Part shown: positions 33,146 through 40,723 of the stretch, in pieces | How the letters are laid out: the number at the start of each line of letters is the position of its first letter | Position numbering within the stretch: the first letter of the stretch is position 1 | DNA from: Lachnospiraceae bacterium | GTDB taxonomy: Bacteria; Bacillota; Clostridia; Lachnospirales; Lachnospiraceae | Direction: 5' to 3' | NCBI GenBank assembly: GCA_017441825.1 | Contig: JAFRVD010000063.1 | Coordinates: forward strand, 1 to 47,838 | Length of the DNA: 47,838 nt | Translations under genes and position numbers: made by a program | The notes under the pieces: model-generated | Told to the model about the DNA's origin: nothing | What the model saw: the letters and a program-made list of their open reading frames with translations, nothing else | Databases searched by the model: none

Positions 33146-34342
33146 ATGGAAAAAACAAACGTATCGGCCGGCTTTGTCGTGATGGCAAAGCCGGTCGGGT
33201 CTCTCTGTAACCTCCGGTGCACGTACTGCTATTACCTGGACGCGGGAAAGCGGAACGGGGAAGAAACGCAGGAGCGGATGTCTTATGAGACCCTCGAGGC
33301 ACTGATCAGACAGCATATCGAAGGAAATCCGGGCCCGGCCGTCCAGTTCAACTGGCACGGCGGGGAGCCTCTCCTTGCGGGCCTGGACTTCTATAAGAAG
33401 GCGGTGGAGCTCGAGAAAAAATACCTGCCGGAGGGCTGGGAGTGCTGGAACAATATCCAGACGAACGGGGTGCTGCTTGATGACGAGTGGTGTGCGTTCC
33501 TTGCGGAGAACCACTTTGATATCGGGCTGTCCATCGACGGCTGCGAGCTCGTGCACGACCGCTACCGGCTGCATCCGGACGGACGCGGCTCCTACGAGGA
33601 AGTGGCCCGCGGTGCGGAGCTCCTGAAAAAGCACGGGATCCTGCCGGATCTCCTCTGCACGGTGAATTCGTTTACGGCGAAGAACGCGCAGCGGGTGTAC
33701 CGGGGGCTCCGGTCGCTCCATACGGGGTGGATCCAGTTCATCCCGATCGTGGTGCGGTTCCCGGACGGGACGCTTGCGGAGGAGTCGGTCACGCCGGAAG
33801 CGTATGGGCATTTCCTCACGGAAGTGTTCCGGGAGTGGGCGAGCCACGACCTCGGGAAGACGGACGTGCAGCTGTTCGCGGAAACGGCGTCTTCGCTTGC
33901 GGGGATCAAGGCGAATCTCTGCACGATGTGCGAGACCTGCGGGCGGGTGCTCATTGCGGAGCACGACGGCAGCGTGTACTCCTGCGACCACTTTGTGGAT
34001 CCGGCGCATAAGATCGGGAACCTTCTGGAGATGCCTCTCAAGGAACTTGCGGACCTTCCGCGGCAGAAGGCGTTCGGAGACGCAAAAAGGGACAGTTTGA
34101 CCGCTAAATGCCGGGAGTGCGCGTATTTGTCCATCTGTCACGGCGGATGCCTGAAAGACCGCTTTTTCGTGAACGAGCGGGGCGAAGAAGGGCAGTACTA
34201 TTTATGCGAAGGTCTGTATGAGTACTTCTCCCTTGCGGTGCCGGTTCTTAAGCAGTGCATGGAGTGGTCCGGCCAGGGGCTCGGGAGCGACATGATCATG
34301 GCGAAGGTCCGCGCGGAGTTTAAGAAGAGAGGGTACAGGTAG
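33146..34342 (+). CDS. Anaerobic sulfatase-maturase-type radical SAM/SPASM enzyme
   Basis: The product is 398 aa. The radical SAM cluster is CNLRCTYCYYLDAGKR (C21, C25, C28), followed by WHGGEPLLAGLDFY, NIQTNGVLLDDEW and IGLSIDGCELVHDRYR, all anSME features. The SPASM region binds two further clusters: CTMCETCGRVLIAEHDGSVYSCDHF and CRECAYLSICHGGCLKDRF. Known anSMEs oxidise an active-site Cys or Ser of type I sulfatases to formylglycine. No sulfatase gene is in the window, so the partner is encoded elsewhere or the target is different. An ATG at 33146 is preferred over GTG 33143. It is the last gene of the glycosidase run. Confidence 0.9.
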   Translation: MEKTNVSAGFVVMAKPVGSLCNLRCTYCYYLDAGKRNGEETQERMSYETLEALIRQHIEGNPGPAVQFNWHGGEPLLAGLDFYKKAVELEKKYLPEGWECWNNIQTNGVLLDDEWCAFLAENHFDIGLSIDGCELVHDRYRLHPDGRGSYEEVARGAELLKKHGILPDLLCTVNSFTAKNAQRVYRGLRSLHTGWIQFIPIVVRFPDGTLAEESVTPEAYGHFLTEVFREWASHDLGKTDVQLFAETASSLAGIKANLCTMCETCGRVLIAEHDGSVYSCDHFVDPAHKIGNLLEMPLKELADLPRQKAFGDAKRDSLTAKCRECAYLSICHGGCLKDRFFVNERGEEGQYYLCEGLYEYFSLAVPVLKQCMEWSGQGLGSDMIMAKVRAEFKKRGYR

Positions 34343-34351
34343 GCAGTAACC

Positions 34352-34401
34352 AAGCCTTCCCCCTTGGGGAAGGTGCTTCCGAAGGAGGCGGATGAGGGGA
34401 C
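34352..34401. repeat. Palindromic intergenic repeat, copy B
   Basis: CCTTCCCC at about 34356 pairs with GGGGAAGG at about 34366, followed by TGCTTCCGAAGGAGGCGGATGAGGGGAC. Its order of motifs matches copy A at 19861. It sits between the maturase stop and the rplJ promoter and may be read as an imperfect terminator. Confidence 0.72.
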
Positions 34402-34417
34402 TTTTTATAAAATCCAG

Positions 34418-34446
34418 TTGACACACCCGATGATCTATGGTATAGT
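34418..34446 (+). promoter_or_regulatory. Promoter for the L10 leader and rplJ-rplL
   Basis: TTGACA at 34418-34423 and TATAGT at 34441-34446 are separated by 17 bases. It lies just upstream of the leader RNA, so rplJ-rplL have their own strong promoter. Confidence 0.9.
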
Positions 34447-34452
34447 CATCGG

Positions 34453-34596
34453 GTGTGTGAGCAAAAGCACACAAGCCGAAGACAGCAGGTGTCGCAAGAC
34501 GTAAGGAGAAAACGCCTGCCGAGGCAGATCAGAAAATCTTTATGATTTTTTGTCGGGTCTCGCAGTCTTCATGCGAGGCTTTTCTTTTTTCTCCGA
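34453..34596 (+). ncRNA. Ribosomal protein L10 leader
   Basis: The leader has the conserved L10-leader core: CCGAAGACAGCAGGTG at 34476-34491 and the complementary-side CCTGCCGAGG at 34515-34524, with a closing stem TGTGTG (34454-34459) and CACACA (34468-34473). It ends in an intrinsic terminator: CTCGCA at 34559-34564 pairs with TGCGAG at 34572-34577, followed by GCTTTTCTTTTTT. In Firmicutes the L10-L12 complex binds this RNA and represses its own operon; the terminator suggests control by premature termination here. It directly precedes rplJ. Confidence 0.93.
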
Positions 34597-34623
34597 AAAT
34601 TCTGGAAGAAGGAGGGTAAGACA

Positions 34624-35136
34624 TTGGCAAAGGTTGAACTGAAGAAGCCCATCGTAGACGAGATCGCATCCGTACTCGAAGGTTCCCAGACCGCAGTCCT
34701 GGTTGATCACAGAGGACTGACCGTTGAAGAGGACACCGAGCTTCGCAGGATCTTAAGAGGCGCCGGTATCCAGTACAAGGTTTACAAGAACACTTTTGTA
34801 AAGCGTGCTATTGCCGGCACGGCAAATGAAGCGCTCAGCCAGCTCCTTGAAGGCCCGTCCGCACTTGCAGTCAGCAAGGAAGACGCGACCGCAGCAGCCC
34901 GTGAGCTTTTCGCATTCGCGAAGAAGCACGCGAAGCTGGAAATTAAGGGCGGTATGGTAGACGGCAGCTTCTGCGACGCAGACGCAATCAAGGACGTTGC
35001 GAACATCCCGTCCAGAGAAGTACTTCTGGGCAGACTGTTCGGCAGCATGCAGTCTCCGATCGCAAACTTCGCCCGCGTTATCAAGCAGATCGCGGAACCC
35101 ACAGCAGCAGAAGAAGCTGCACCGGCAGAGGCTTAA
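34624..35136 (+). CDS. rplJ: Ribosomal protein L10
   Basis: The product is 170 aa, normal for L10. It opens AKVELKKPIVDEIASVLEGS, with VDHRGLTVEEDTELRRILR and YKVYKNTFVKRAI, the rRNA-binding half, and ends in the helix that carries the L7/L12 dimers. The start codon is TTG at 34624, chosen because GGAGG at about 34610-34614 is at the right distance and no ATG near the N-terminus is in frame. It stands between the L10 leader and rplL. Confidence 0.96.
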   Translation: MAKVELKKPIVDEIASVLEGSQTAVLVDHRGLTVEEDTELRRILRGAGIQYKVYKNTFVKRAIAGTANEALSQLLEGPSALAVSKEDATAAARELFAFAKKHAKLEIKGGMVDGSFCDADAIKDVANIPSREVLLGRLFGSMQSPIANFARVIKQIAEPTAAEEAAPAEA

Positions 35137-35190
35137 GCCTCATGAGCGCATGACAGCGCACTAAAGAAAATCTGAATGGAGGATATTAAA

Positions 35191-35565
35191 ATGGCAAAGT
35201 TACCCACAGCTGAGTTTATTGAAGCTATTAAAGAGTTATCTGTTCTTGAACTGAACGAACTGGTCAAGGCTTGTGAGGAAGAGTTTGGCGTATCCGCAGC
35301 AGCAGGCGTCGTTATGGCAGCAGCTCCCACGGAAGCAGTCGAAGTTGAAGAGAAGACCGAATTTGACGTCGAGCTGACCGAAGTCGGCCCGAACAAGGTC
35401 AAGGTCATCAAGGTCGTCCGTGAAGCAACCGGTCTCGGCCTGAAGGAAGCTAAGGACCTCGTTGACAGCGCTCCGAAGGTAGTCAAGGAGCAGGCTGCGA
35501 AGGCAGAAGCTGACGAGCTGAAGGCTAAGCTGGAAGCTGAAGGCGCAAAGGTTACTCTTAAGTAA
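35191..35565 (+). CDS. rplL: Ribosomal protein L7/L12
   Basis: The product is 124 aa. Residues 1-30 form the dimerising N-terminal helices, an Ala-rich hinge [19 protein letters not shown] follows, and the C-terminal factor-binding domain contains [20 protein letters not shown] and [15 protein letters not shown]. It recruits translation GTPases to the ribosomal stalk. ATG 35191 is chosen because GGAGG at 35178-35182 is eight bases away; the upstream in-frame ATG at 35176 lacks this. A strong terminator follows. rplK-rplA and rpoB are not on either side, so this is an isolated rplJ-rplL pair. Confidence 0.97.
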   Translation: MAKLPTAEFIEAIKELSVLELNELVKACEEEFGVSAAAGVVMAAAPTEAVEVEEKTEFDVELTEVGPNKVKVIKVVREATGLGLKEAKDLVDSAPKVVKEQAAKAEADELKAKLEAEGAKVTLK

Positions 35566-35592
35566 TTTTTCTTCAATATTTGATCTGATTCA

Positions 35593-35626
35593 GGACCCCT
35601 GCAGAGACTCTGCAGGGGTCCTTTTT
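35593..35626 (+). terminator. Terminator after rplL
   Basis: GGACCCCTGCAGA at 35593-35605 and TCTGCAGGGGTCC at 35609-35621 form a perfect 13-bp stem with a GAC loop, followed by TTTTT. Confidence 0.95.
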
Positions 35627-35634
35627 GTCAGCGG

Positions 35635-35756
35635 GTGTTTAAGTAAACACTATTTTGAGGATGAGACAATCGCAGGTAATGAATTCTCCATGCAAGGCAA
35701 CAGTTTTTACGCTGGTGAAGATCAAGACTTGAATACGTTAGCTCGGTAACGTATTC
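35635..35756. other. Two small inverted repeats at the edge of the AT-rich region
   Basis: The 226-base gap between rplL and the next gene holds GTGTTT/AAACAC at 35635-35650 and a longer GAATACGTTA (35731-35740) with TAACGTATTC (35747-35756). The second lies just beyond the end of the minus-strand membrane protein gene, but its minus-strand tail (AAGTCTTGATC) has no strong U-tract. I see no gene in this gap. Confidence 0.5.
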
Positions 35757-35792
35757 ATTATACTTGTTTTTATGACTGTTCTATTAAGTTTA

Positions 35793-37241
35793 TTAGTTTG
35801 AAATGCGCTGTTCGAACTTTTCGTGGGCTGAGAAACCGGGTGCCTTTGCATAATCCAGGGCAGTCTGACAGGGAAAGCGCACCGCACCGGTATTGTGGAT
35901 ATAATATGCCAGTGAGAATATCCGGACACCGGGCTGCTCGATCTCTACACAGTAGGAAAGATAGCAGCGGCAGTCTCTTCCCTGTTTCGGCCATGAAAAT
36001 GCAGTGTAACAGGAAGATGTGGCCTGACTTCCGAAATCGATCGCCGGCTGGGGACTTTGATCGAATTCCAATATAGGGAAAGGAGCTTCATATACAACAC
36101 CTGCCGGATCTGTATAGAGAAGCCTTCCGGTTATCTGACCTTTCCGGGCGATCCCTTCAACAGGCTGGAGATCTGCAGGCTCCAGACGTATGGCATCGTT
36201 GCCGGAAAAACTCTGGTCAGAAACCCAGCAGAAATGATGGATCACTTTCCACTCAGTTTCATCCTCATTCAATGCGATGAGCACTCTGGTCACGCGCATG
36301 TGTTTCGTATCATTGCTTCGGGCAACAGAAAAATACCAATCATCTTTAACAGTATCCGCGCATACGGCGTTTTGACACTGTACGAGATCATCATCAGAAA
36401 GGTCTTCCACTACCTTTTCGGGAATCTCCAGATCTGTCAGTTTCTCTTGGAGTTCTGCCCGCTCTGCTTCAGTAAGACTGATCTGCGCATCTTCGACGTT
36501 GTCCCATTTCATTTTATATCCCGACCATATTATTCCTGAAGCCGCAACGATCGCTATAAATATACAGCTAAGAATAATGATGTGTACGATATTTGATACC
36601 TTTACCGGCGTGGTTTTAATGATATAGCCTGTATTTTCCAGCTTCTGTGGGATTTTCAGAATAAAGACAAAAGCAGCGATCACTACTGCAAACAAAAGTA
36701 GAATCAAGGCCAATGGCAGATGCATACGAAATATATAAGTAAATACTGCTATTGCCATGACCAACAATTGGATCACAAAACCTGTGGTACCGGCAGGATG
36801 TCCGGTCTTACGAAATTCTGTTTCGAATGCCTTCCAAAGACTGATCATAATACCTGCCAGAACAGCTGACTGTATCCAGTCAGTGACTTTACCGATTGCC
36901 GATGCATGAAAGACTTCTTTGTAAACAGATGCATCCACAGCAATTACACAGGTAAACAGTACTACCCTACATATCGTCAGAATCCATGCTGCAAAAAAGC
37001 ATTTGTTCTCCCTTCGGAAACTACGAAGGCCTGTCAGCATCAGAATGATGCCGATTGCCTGCTGGACAATGCCCACTACCTGTGGGGTACCAATCAGAAC
37101 GCTGCTGATCACCAGCCCCCAAAGTGCAAGCATCATTTGGTGCTTCCAGGGATTGATACGGCTGTCCACATCTTTCGGTACCTCAGCCTTATCTATAGCG
37201 TCGATCAAAATCTGATCTATATTTTCTCTGTTTTTATCCAT
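35793..37241 (-). CDS. Seven-TM protein with large C-terminal domain, putative anti-sigma partner
   Basis: The product is 482 aa and I do not recognise its family. A short hydrophilic N-terminus (MDKNRENIDQILIDAIDKAE) precedes seven hydrophobic segments at about residues 30-250 (for example GIVQQAIGIILMLTG, FFAAWILTICRVVLF, LALILLLFAVVIAAF and IIILSCIFIAIVAASGIIW). The last 230 residues are hydrophilic and begin with acidic helices (SLTEAERAELQEKLTDLEIP), then a strand-rich part with CYLSYCVEIEQPGVRIF. By gene order (start 22 bases after the sigma gene stop) it is probably the regulator of that sigma factor; the topology with a small cytoplasmic N-terminus fits, but this is inference. ATG 37241 is chosen for AGAAGGTG upstream. 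Base composition is AT-richer than the flanks. Confidence 0.78.
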   Translation of the reverse strand: MDKNRENIDQILIDAIDKAEVPKDVDSRINPWKHQMMLALWGLVISSVLIGTPQVVGIVQQAIGIILMLTGLRSFRRENKCFFAAWILTICRVVLFTCVIAVDASVYKEVFHASAIGKVTDWIQSAVLAGIMISLWKAFETEFRKTGHPAGTTGFVIQLLVMAIAVFTYIFRMHLPLALILLLFAVVIAAFVFILKIPQKLENTGYIIKTTPVKVSNIVHIIILSCIFIAIVAASGIIWSGYKMKWDNVEDAQISLTEAERAELQEKLTDLEIPEKVVEDLSDDDLVQCQNAVCADTVKDDWYFSVARSNDTKHMRVTRVLIALNEDETEWKVIHHFCWVSDQSFSGNDAIRLEPADLQPVEGIARKGQITGRLLYTDPAGVVYEAPFPILEFDQSPQPAIDFGSQATSSCYTAFSWPKQGRDCRCYLSYCVEIEQPGVRIFSLAYYIHNTGAVRFPCQTALDYAKAPGFSAHEKFEQRISN

Positions 37242-37263
37242 GTGATTCACCTTCTTTATACGC

Positions 37264-37794
37264 TCATGCGTCCTGCATCCATTCTCCCAGTTTCTTTCGA
37301 ATACGGTACAGTCTGCCTTCAATCGAACGGACAGAGTGTCCGAGTTCTGACGCGATCTGTTCTGTTGATTGAAGATAATAATATTTTCGGTAGATCAGTT
37401 CCTGATCTGCTTTCCGAAGCTTTTTGATCGCGATATGAAGGCGCCGCTCCTGATCATTTCGTATTGCGTTTTCCTCCGGACTGGCATCGGCTGCAGGTAA
37501 AGTGTCCTGTAATTCTGTATGAAGATGTTTCTTTTCTTTTGCCAGAAGGCTTATAGCGGTATTGCGTGTAACTGCGCTGACCCAGTTTTTCAGGGAGCCT
37601 CGTTCTATTTTCCAACTTTCTATGCCCTGAAGCAGTCTGAGGCAGACTTCTGCGTAGCAGTCTTCCCGGTTCTCCGGATTATGCTCTATACCGGAGATGA
37701 TGTAATACATGAGGGGAGTAAATTCCTGAATCAGTCTTTCTTCAGCCATTTTTCGGTTTCCAGAAAGCAAAGCGGAAAATTCCTGATCCTGCAC
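37264..37794 (-). CDS. ECF-like RNA polymerase sigma factor
   Basis: The product is 176 aa, the size of a group 4 (ECF) sigma factor. Region 2 lies at about residues 20-85, with FTPLMYYIISGIEHNPENREDCYAEVCLRLL and WKIERGSLKNWVSAVTRNTAISLL. Region 4 lies at about 120-172, with LRKADQELIYRKYYYLQSTEQIASEL and the HTH end SVRSIEGRLYRIRKKL. There is no extra C-terminal domain. It should direct polymerase to a small regulon, often including its own operon. The start is a GTG at 37794; AAAGGAG lies about eleven bases upstream and no closer ATG is in frame. It is followed by the seven-TM protein, a typical sigma/anti-sigma order. Confidence 0.9.
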   Translation of the reverse strand: MQDQEFSALLSGNRKMAEERLIQEFTPLMYYIISGIEHNPENREDCYAEVCLRLLQGIESWKIERGSLKNWVSAVTRNTAISLLAKEKKHLHTELQDTLPAADASPEENAIRNDQERRLHIAIKKLRKADQELIYRKYYYLQSTEQIASELGHSVRSIEGRLYRIRKKLGEWMQDA

Positions 37795-37964
37795 CTTCTC
37801 ATCATCTCCTTTCTTTTTGCTCCGGGAAACGCTGAATCAGCCAGAGCTTTTTTGGCATCTGAATATGTGCCATCCGTAATGAGTTTTGATACCCATGTCT
37901 TATTATATTATACTCGACAGTCAGTGAAAACCCACGAAACATAATTGAATAAAAACATATCTTT

Positions 37965-38105
37965 TCAGGATATGTGTTCAAAATATCGCGCAGATCTCAT
38001 GATGCCAAGCAGTCCATTATCGGTGGTTCCCCAGGAATCTGATTCAAATCGTTCTTTAGCGTTATTGAGTCCAACAGATAAAACCGGGCCGTCCGCCTTC
38101 TCCGA
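37965..38105 (-). pseudogene. Possible gene remnant in the AT-rich gap
   Basis: The 447-base gap 37795-38241 has no complete gene. On the minus strand 46 codons are open between TAG at 38106-38108 and TGA at 37965-37967; the translation has protein-like stretches (GLNNAKERFESDSWGTTDNG, then IMRSARYFEHIS) but no start codon or ribosome binding site. A second minus-strand frame over the same bases is also open. It may be the end of a deleted gene, for example from a mobile element; I recognise no family. Confidence 0.28.
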
Positions 38106-38171
38106 CTAACAGAAAAGCAATATGAAAAAATAGTTATGGTAACGGGCGGAATGGATCAACAGGAATAACAG

Positions 38172-38201
38172 TTGGAAGAAACTGCCATATAGTGATATAA
38201 T
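38172..38201 (+). promoter_or_regulatory. Promoter for the 147-aa-frame GNAT gene
   Basis: TTGGAA at 38172-38177 and a consensus TATAAT at 38196-38201 are separated by 18 bases, about 40 bases before ATG 38242. Confidence 0.6.
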
Positions 38202-38241
38202 TGCATTAACATAATGAGTGTGGAGCTTTGAAGGCGACGAT

Positions 38242-38661
38242 ATGAGAATAACCGAACGGGATATAACAAAGACAGAGCTTGAAGCGATCTATGAGGACTT
38301 CCGGAATATAGAGATAAAAGACGGTGTACCGCAGAAAAAGACCGAGCGCTTTCAGTTCGTGATAGAGGACGGCGACAGGATTATAGGTTATGTGTCAGGG
38401 ATAACCGAGCATAAGTGGTTCTATCTCACCGACTTGTGGGTGGAGGAAAGCTGCAGGCGAAAAGGTCTCGGCACAAGACTGCTCAACATGATCGAGGACA
38501 AAGCCCGGTGTGAAGGAATGGAACATATATACCTGTGGACATCGGGATATATCAATCCGCTGTTTTACGAAAAGAACGGATATGAGTGCTTTACCATTCT
38601 TGAAAACAAATATGAGGTAGAAGGATATCATCAGATCGGATACCGTAAGGATATCAAATAG
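38242..38661 (+). CDS. GNAT-family N-acetyltransferase
   Basis: The product is 139 aa from ATG 38242, a single GNAT domain. DLWVEESCRRKGLGTRLLNMIE is the acetyl-CoA loop and helix, preceded by RIIGYVSGITEHKWFYLT, and LFYEKNGYECF near the C-terminus is the final strand-helix with the common catalytic-type Tyr. The ATG is chosen because AAGGCG at about 38231 precedes it; a GTG at 38218 is in frame but lacks a site. Substrate unknown. A TATAAT promoter lies upstream. Confidence 0.85.
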   Translation: MRITERDITKTELEAIYEDFRNIEIKDGVPQKKTERFQFVIEDGDRIIGYVSGITEHKWFYLTDLWVEESCRRKGLGTRLLNMIEDKARCEGMEHIYLWTSGYINPLFYEKNGYECFTILENKYEVEGYHQIGYRKDIK

Positions 38662-38719
38662 TTTACATCCTAAGCATACCAAAGTAATGGAATTTATTGT
38701 TCCAAAGATTAAGCCCTGT

Positions 38720-38748
38720 TTGACCTTTTCCCGCTCTTATTATATAAA
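38720..38748 (+). promoter_or_regulatory. Promoter for the TIGR04076-like gene
   Basis: TTGACC at 38720-38725 and TATAAA at 38743-38748 are separated by 17 bases, about 35 bases before the start at 38783. Confidence 0.75.
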
Positions 38749-38782
38749 TAATCAAAAGCCAGACAATCGGATGGAGGATATG

Positions 38783-39145
38783 ATGAAAAAATGGTATGAC
38801 GAAGAATACGAATTTACAGTTGAAGTGACAGGCTTTCTTCACGGCGACCATACGGAGAGATATTGCCGCAACGGGGAAGAGATCGGGGACCGGTACACCT
38901 GCACATATGGCTGTCCTGTCAACAAGGACGGGTACGGGATCTGCTCGAAGACCATGATGATGCTTTTTCCATTGATGGAGGCGGTACGAAGCAACGGGGA
39001 CCTGACCTACGTAGGCGGTGACAGCAAATATACGAAAACGGTCGTCTGCCCGGACGGCTGTGTGATCTTCCGGCTCACGGCGACTCCTCTCGGAAATGAG
39101 AATTTCCACAGGGGCAAATTCTGGGACTACCCGGACGAGACGTGA
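38783..39145 (+). CDS. TIGR04076-like small protein
   Basis: The product is 120 aa. The pattern fits TIGR04076: an N-terminal strand EYEFTVEVTGF, a Cys followed by IGDRYTC and GYGICSKTMMMLFPLMEAV, then a Gly-Gly turn and a final CPDGCVIFRLTATP strand. The function of the family is unknown; the conserved cysteines suggest metal or redox chemistry (inference). ATG 38783 is chosen because GGAGG at 38773-38777 is five bases away; the open frame further upstream includes the promoter. It lies between a GNAT gene and the YjbQ-like gene. Confidence 0.72.
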   Translation: MKKWYDEEYEFTVEVTGFLHGDHTERYCRNGEEIGDRYTCTYGCPVNKDGYGICSKTMMMLFPLMEAVRSNGDLTYVGGDSKYTKTVVCPDGCVIFRLTATPLGNENFHRGKFWDYPDET

Positions 39146-39205
39146 TTTCCGGACCTGCGCATGCAGCCCGCCTGCCCGTAATGAAACAATAAGGAGAATA
39201 TGAAT

Positions 39206-39601
39206 ATGCTGATCAAAATGAATATCACAACGTCGAAACATACCGAGATGATCGATATTACGGCGATGGTGCAGAAGGCAGTGACAGAAAGCGCCGTAAA
39301 GGACGGCGTCTGCACGGTGTTTATTCCGCATACGACTGCTGCTGTAACGATCAATGAGAACGCGGATCCGGACGTTGTCAGGGATTTCACCATGGAGATC
39401 AATAAAATCGTGCCGTGGGAAGACGGATATCGGCACATGGAAGGAAACTCCGCGGCGCATCTCAAGGCAAGCATGATCGGGTTTTCCGAGCAGGTTATCA
39501 TCGATGACGGCAGGCTGGTGCTCGGGACCTGGCAGGGGATCTATTTCTGTGAATTTGACGGCCCGCGCAGCCGTAAGCTGTATGTGAAAATCATGGAGTA
39601 G
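39206..39601 (+). CDS. YjbQ/UPF0047 family protein
   Basis: The product is 131 aa (133 if ATG 39200 is used). YjbQ features are DGVCTVFIPHTTAAVTINENADPDV, the late HLKASMIGFSEQVIIDDGRL and LGTWQGIYFCEFDGPRSRKLYVKI. Homologues were described as secondary thiamine-phosphate synthases, because overexpression restores thiamine synthesis; the true role is not certain. It is cytoplasmic. ATG 39206 is preferred because AAGGAG at 39191-39196 is nine bases away instead of three. Confidence 0.9.
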   Translation: MLIKMNITTSKHTEMIDITAMVQKAVTESAVKDGVCTVFIPHTTAAVTINENADPDVVRDFTMEINKIVPWEDGYRHMEGNSAAHLKASMIGFSEQVIIDDGRLVLGTWQGIYFCEFDGPRSRKLYVKIME

Positions 39602-39637
39602 CGAAAACGTTTTGGTCTGTTTCCCGAAAGTATTAAA

Positions 39638-40654
39638 ATGGAGGATAATAATAGATTGATCGATAGAATCAAAGGCTTATATCAATTACAGGATTATGAA
39701 TGTATACCGGTTCCCGGTCACGAGGGCGGCCGGAATCAGGTTTATATCAGCAGCCTCGACGGGGAAAAGAAATACGTCCTCAGGATCTCTGCACTGGAGG
39801 ACCGGTCAGAGGAGGATTACCTGGCAGAAACAGAGTTTATCCGGTATCTTGCCATGAACGGCGCGCCTGTGGCGGACGTGATCCCGTCGGTCAACGGGAA
39901 GCTCGTTGAAACGATCGAACAGGAGGGTATAATAATCTATATCAGCCTGTTTGAGTACGCAAAGGGGATGCTGCTTAGCGACAACGGATACCGTTACCGG
40001 AAAGGCATCTCGCTGGATGAGTATTTCTACAACACCGGGAAGACGCTGGGAATCATCCACAGGCTGTCGAAGCAGTACCGGCCGGTTCACCGCCGCTGTG
40101 ACTTTTTCGACAAATACCACATGGAATACGTGGACTCGCTGATCCCGGATTCCTATAAGGAGCTGAAACAGGCAATTGCCCGCAGGCTCACGGAATACCG
40201 GACGCTTCCGAAAAACACGGAGAATTACGGTCTTGTGCATTATGATTTCAGCGACGGAAATTACCATGTGGACCTGAATACTGGCGATATCACTGTATTT
40301 GACTTTGACAATTGTATTTACTGCTGGTATATGTTCGACCTGGCTCATCTATGGACACATGGCGTCGGCTGGTATCAGCATGAGCGTGATCCGAAAAAGC
40401 GCATGGAATACATGGATCACTATTTCAGCACCGTCCTGGACGGATACCGAAGCGAGACGGACGTTTCCCCGGAGATGCTTGAGAAGCTGACGTTATTTAT
40501 TGATATGACGATCATCGAATTTGTGATCGACGAATTCGAATGCAGCGCCAGGGAAGGCGAGGCGCCGGATGAAGAGGATATCGGGAACGCGGTTTACTGC
40601 CTGATCCATGATATTCCCTACGGCGGATTCGGACTGGAATGGCCGGAAGAATGA
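39638..40654 (+). CDS. APH-type phosphotransferase
   Basis: The product is 338 aa with an aminoglycoside-phosphotransferase/choline-kinase-like fold. The N-lobe has GGRNQVYISSLDGEKKYVLRIS, including the ATP-binding Lys; the catalytic loop is LVHYDFSDGNYHVD (H-D-F-S-D-x-N) and the metal-binding loop is VFDFDNCIYCWYMFDLA. It transfers phosphate to a small molecule: drug, sugar, amino acid (the homoserine kinase ThrB2 has this fold) or choline. The specific substrate is not evident. ATG 39638 has no good ribosome binding site; TTG 39656 has GGAGG 11 bases upstream, so the start is uncertain. Confidence 0.85.
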   Translation: MEDNNRLIDRIKGLYQLQDYECIPVPGHEGGRNQVYISSLDGEKKYVLRISALEDRSEEDYLAETEFIRYLAMNGAPVADVIPSVNGKLVETIEQEGIIIYISLFEYAKGMLLSDNGYRYRKGISLDEYFYNTGKTLGIIHRLSKQYRPVHRRCDFFDKYHMEYVDSLIPDSYKELKQAIARRLTEYRTLPKNTENYGLVHYDFSDGNYHVDLNTGDITVFDFDNCIYCWYMFDLAHLWTHGVGWYQHERDPKKRMEYMDHYFSTVLDGYRSETDVSPEMLEKLTLFIDMTIIEFVIDEFECSAREGEAPDEEDIGNAVYCLIHDIPYGGFGLEWPEE

Positions 40655-40723
40655 TAACATTGACGGAGAAAAGCATATTTTTGAATTCGGTAAACGGCCA
40701 CACAATTAAAGGAGGACGATTCC

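Noticed and set aside
32153-34141. A 662-codon open frame on the minus strand
   Set aside because: It is antisense to the maturase and hydrolase genes, which show full catalytic motifs. Its translation is His/Arg/Val-rich without a domain, as expected of a shadow frame in GC-rich DNA.
34453-34596. tRNA or T-box in front of rplJ
   Set aside because: No cloverleaf or T-box consensus is present; the core sequences match the L10 leader.
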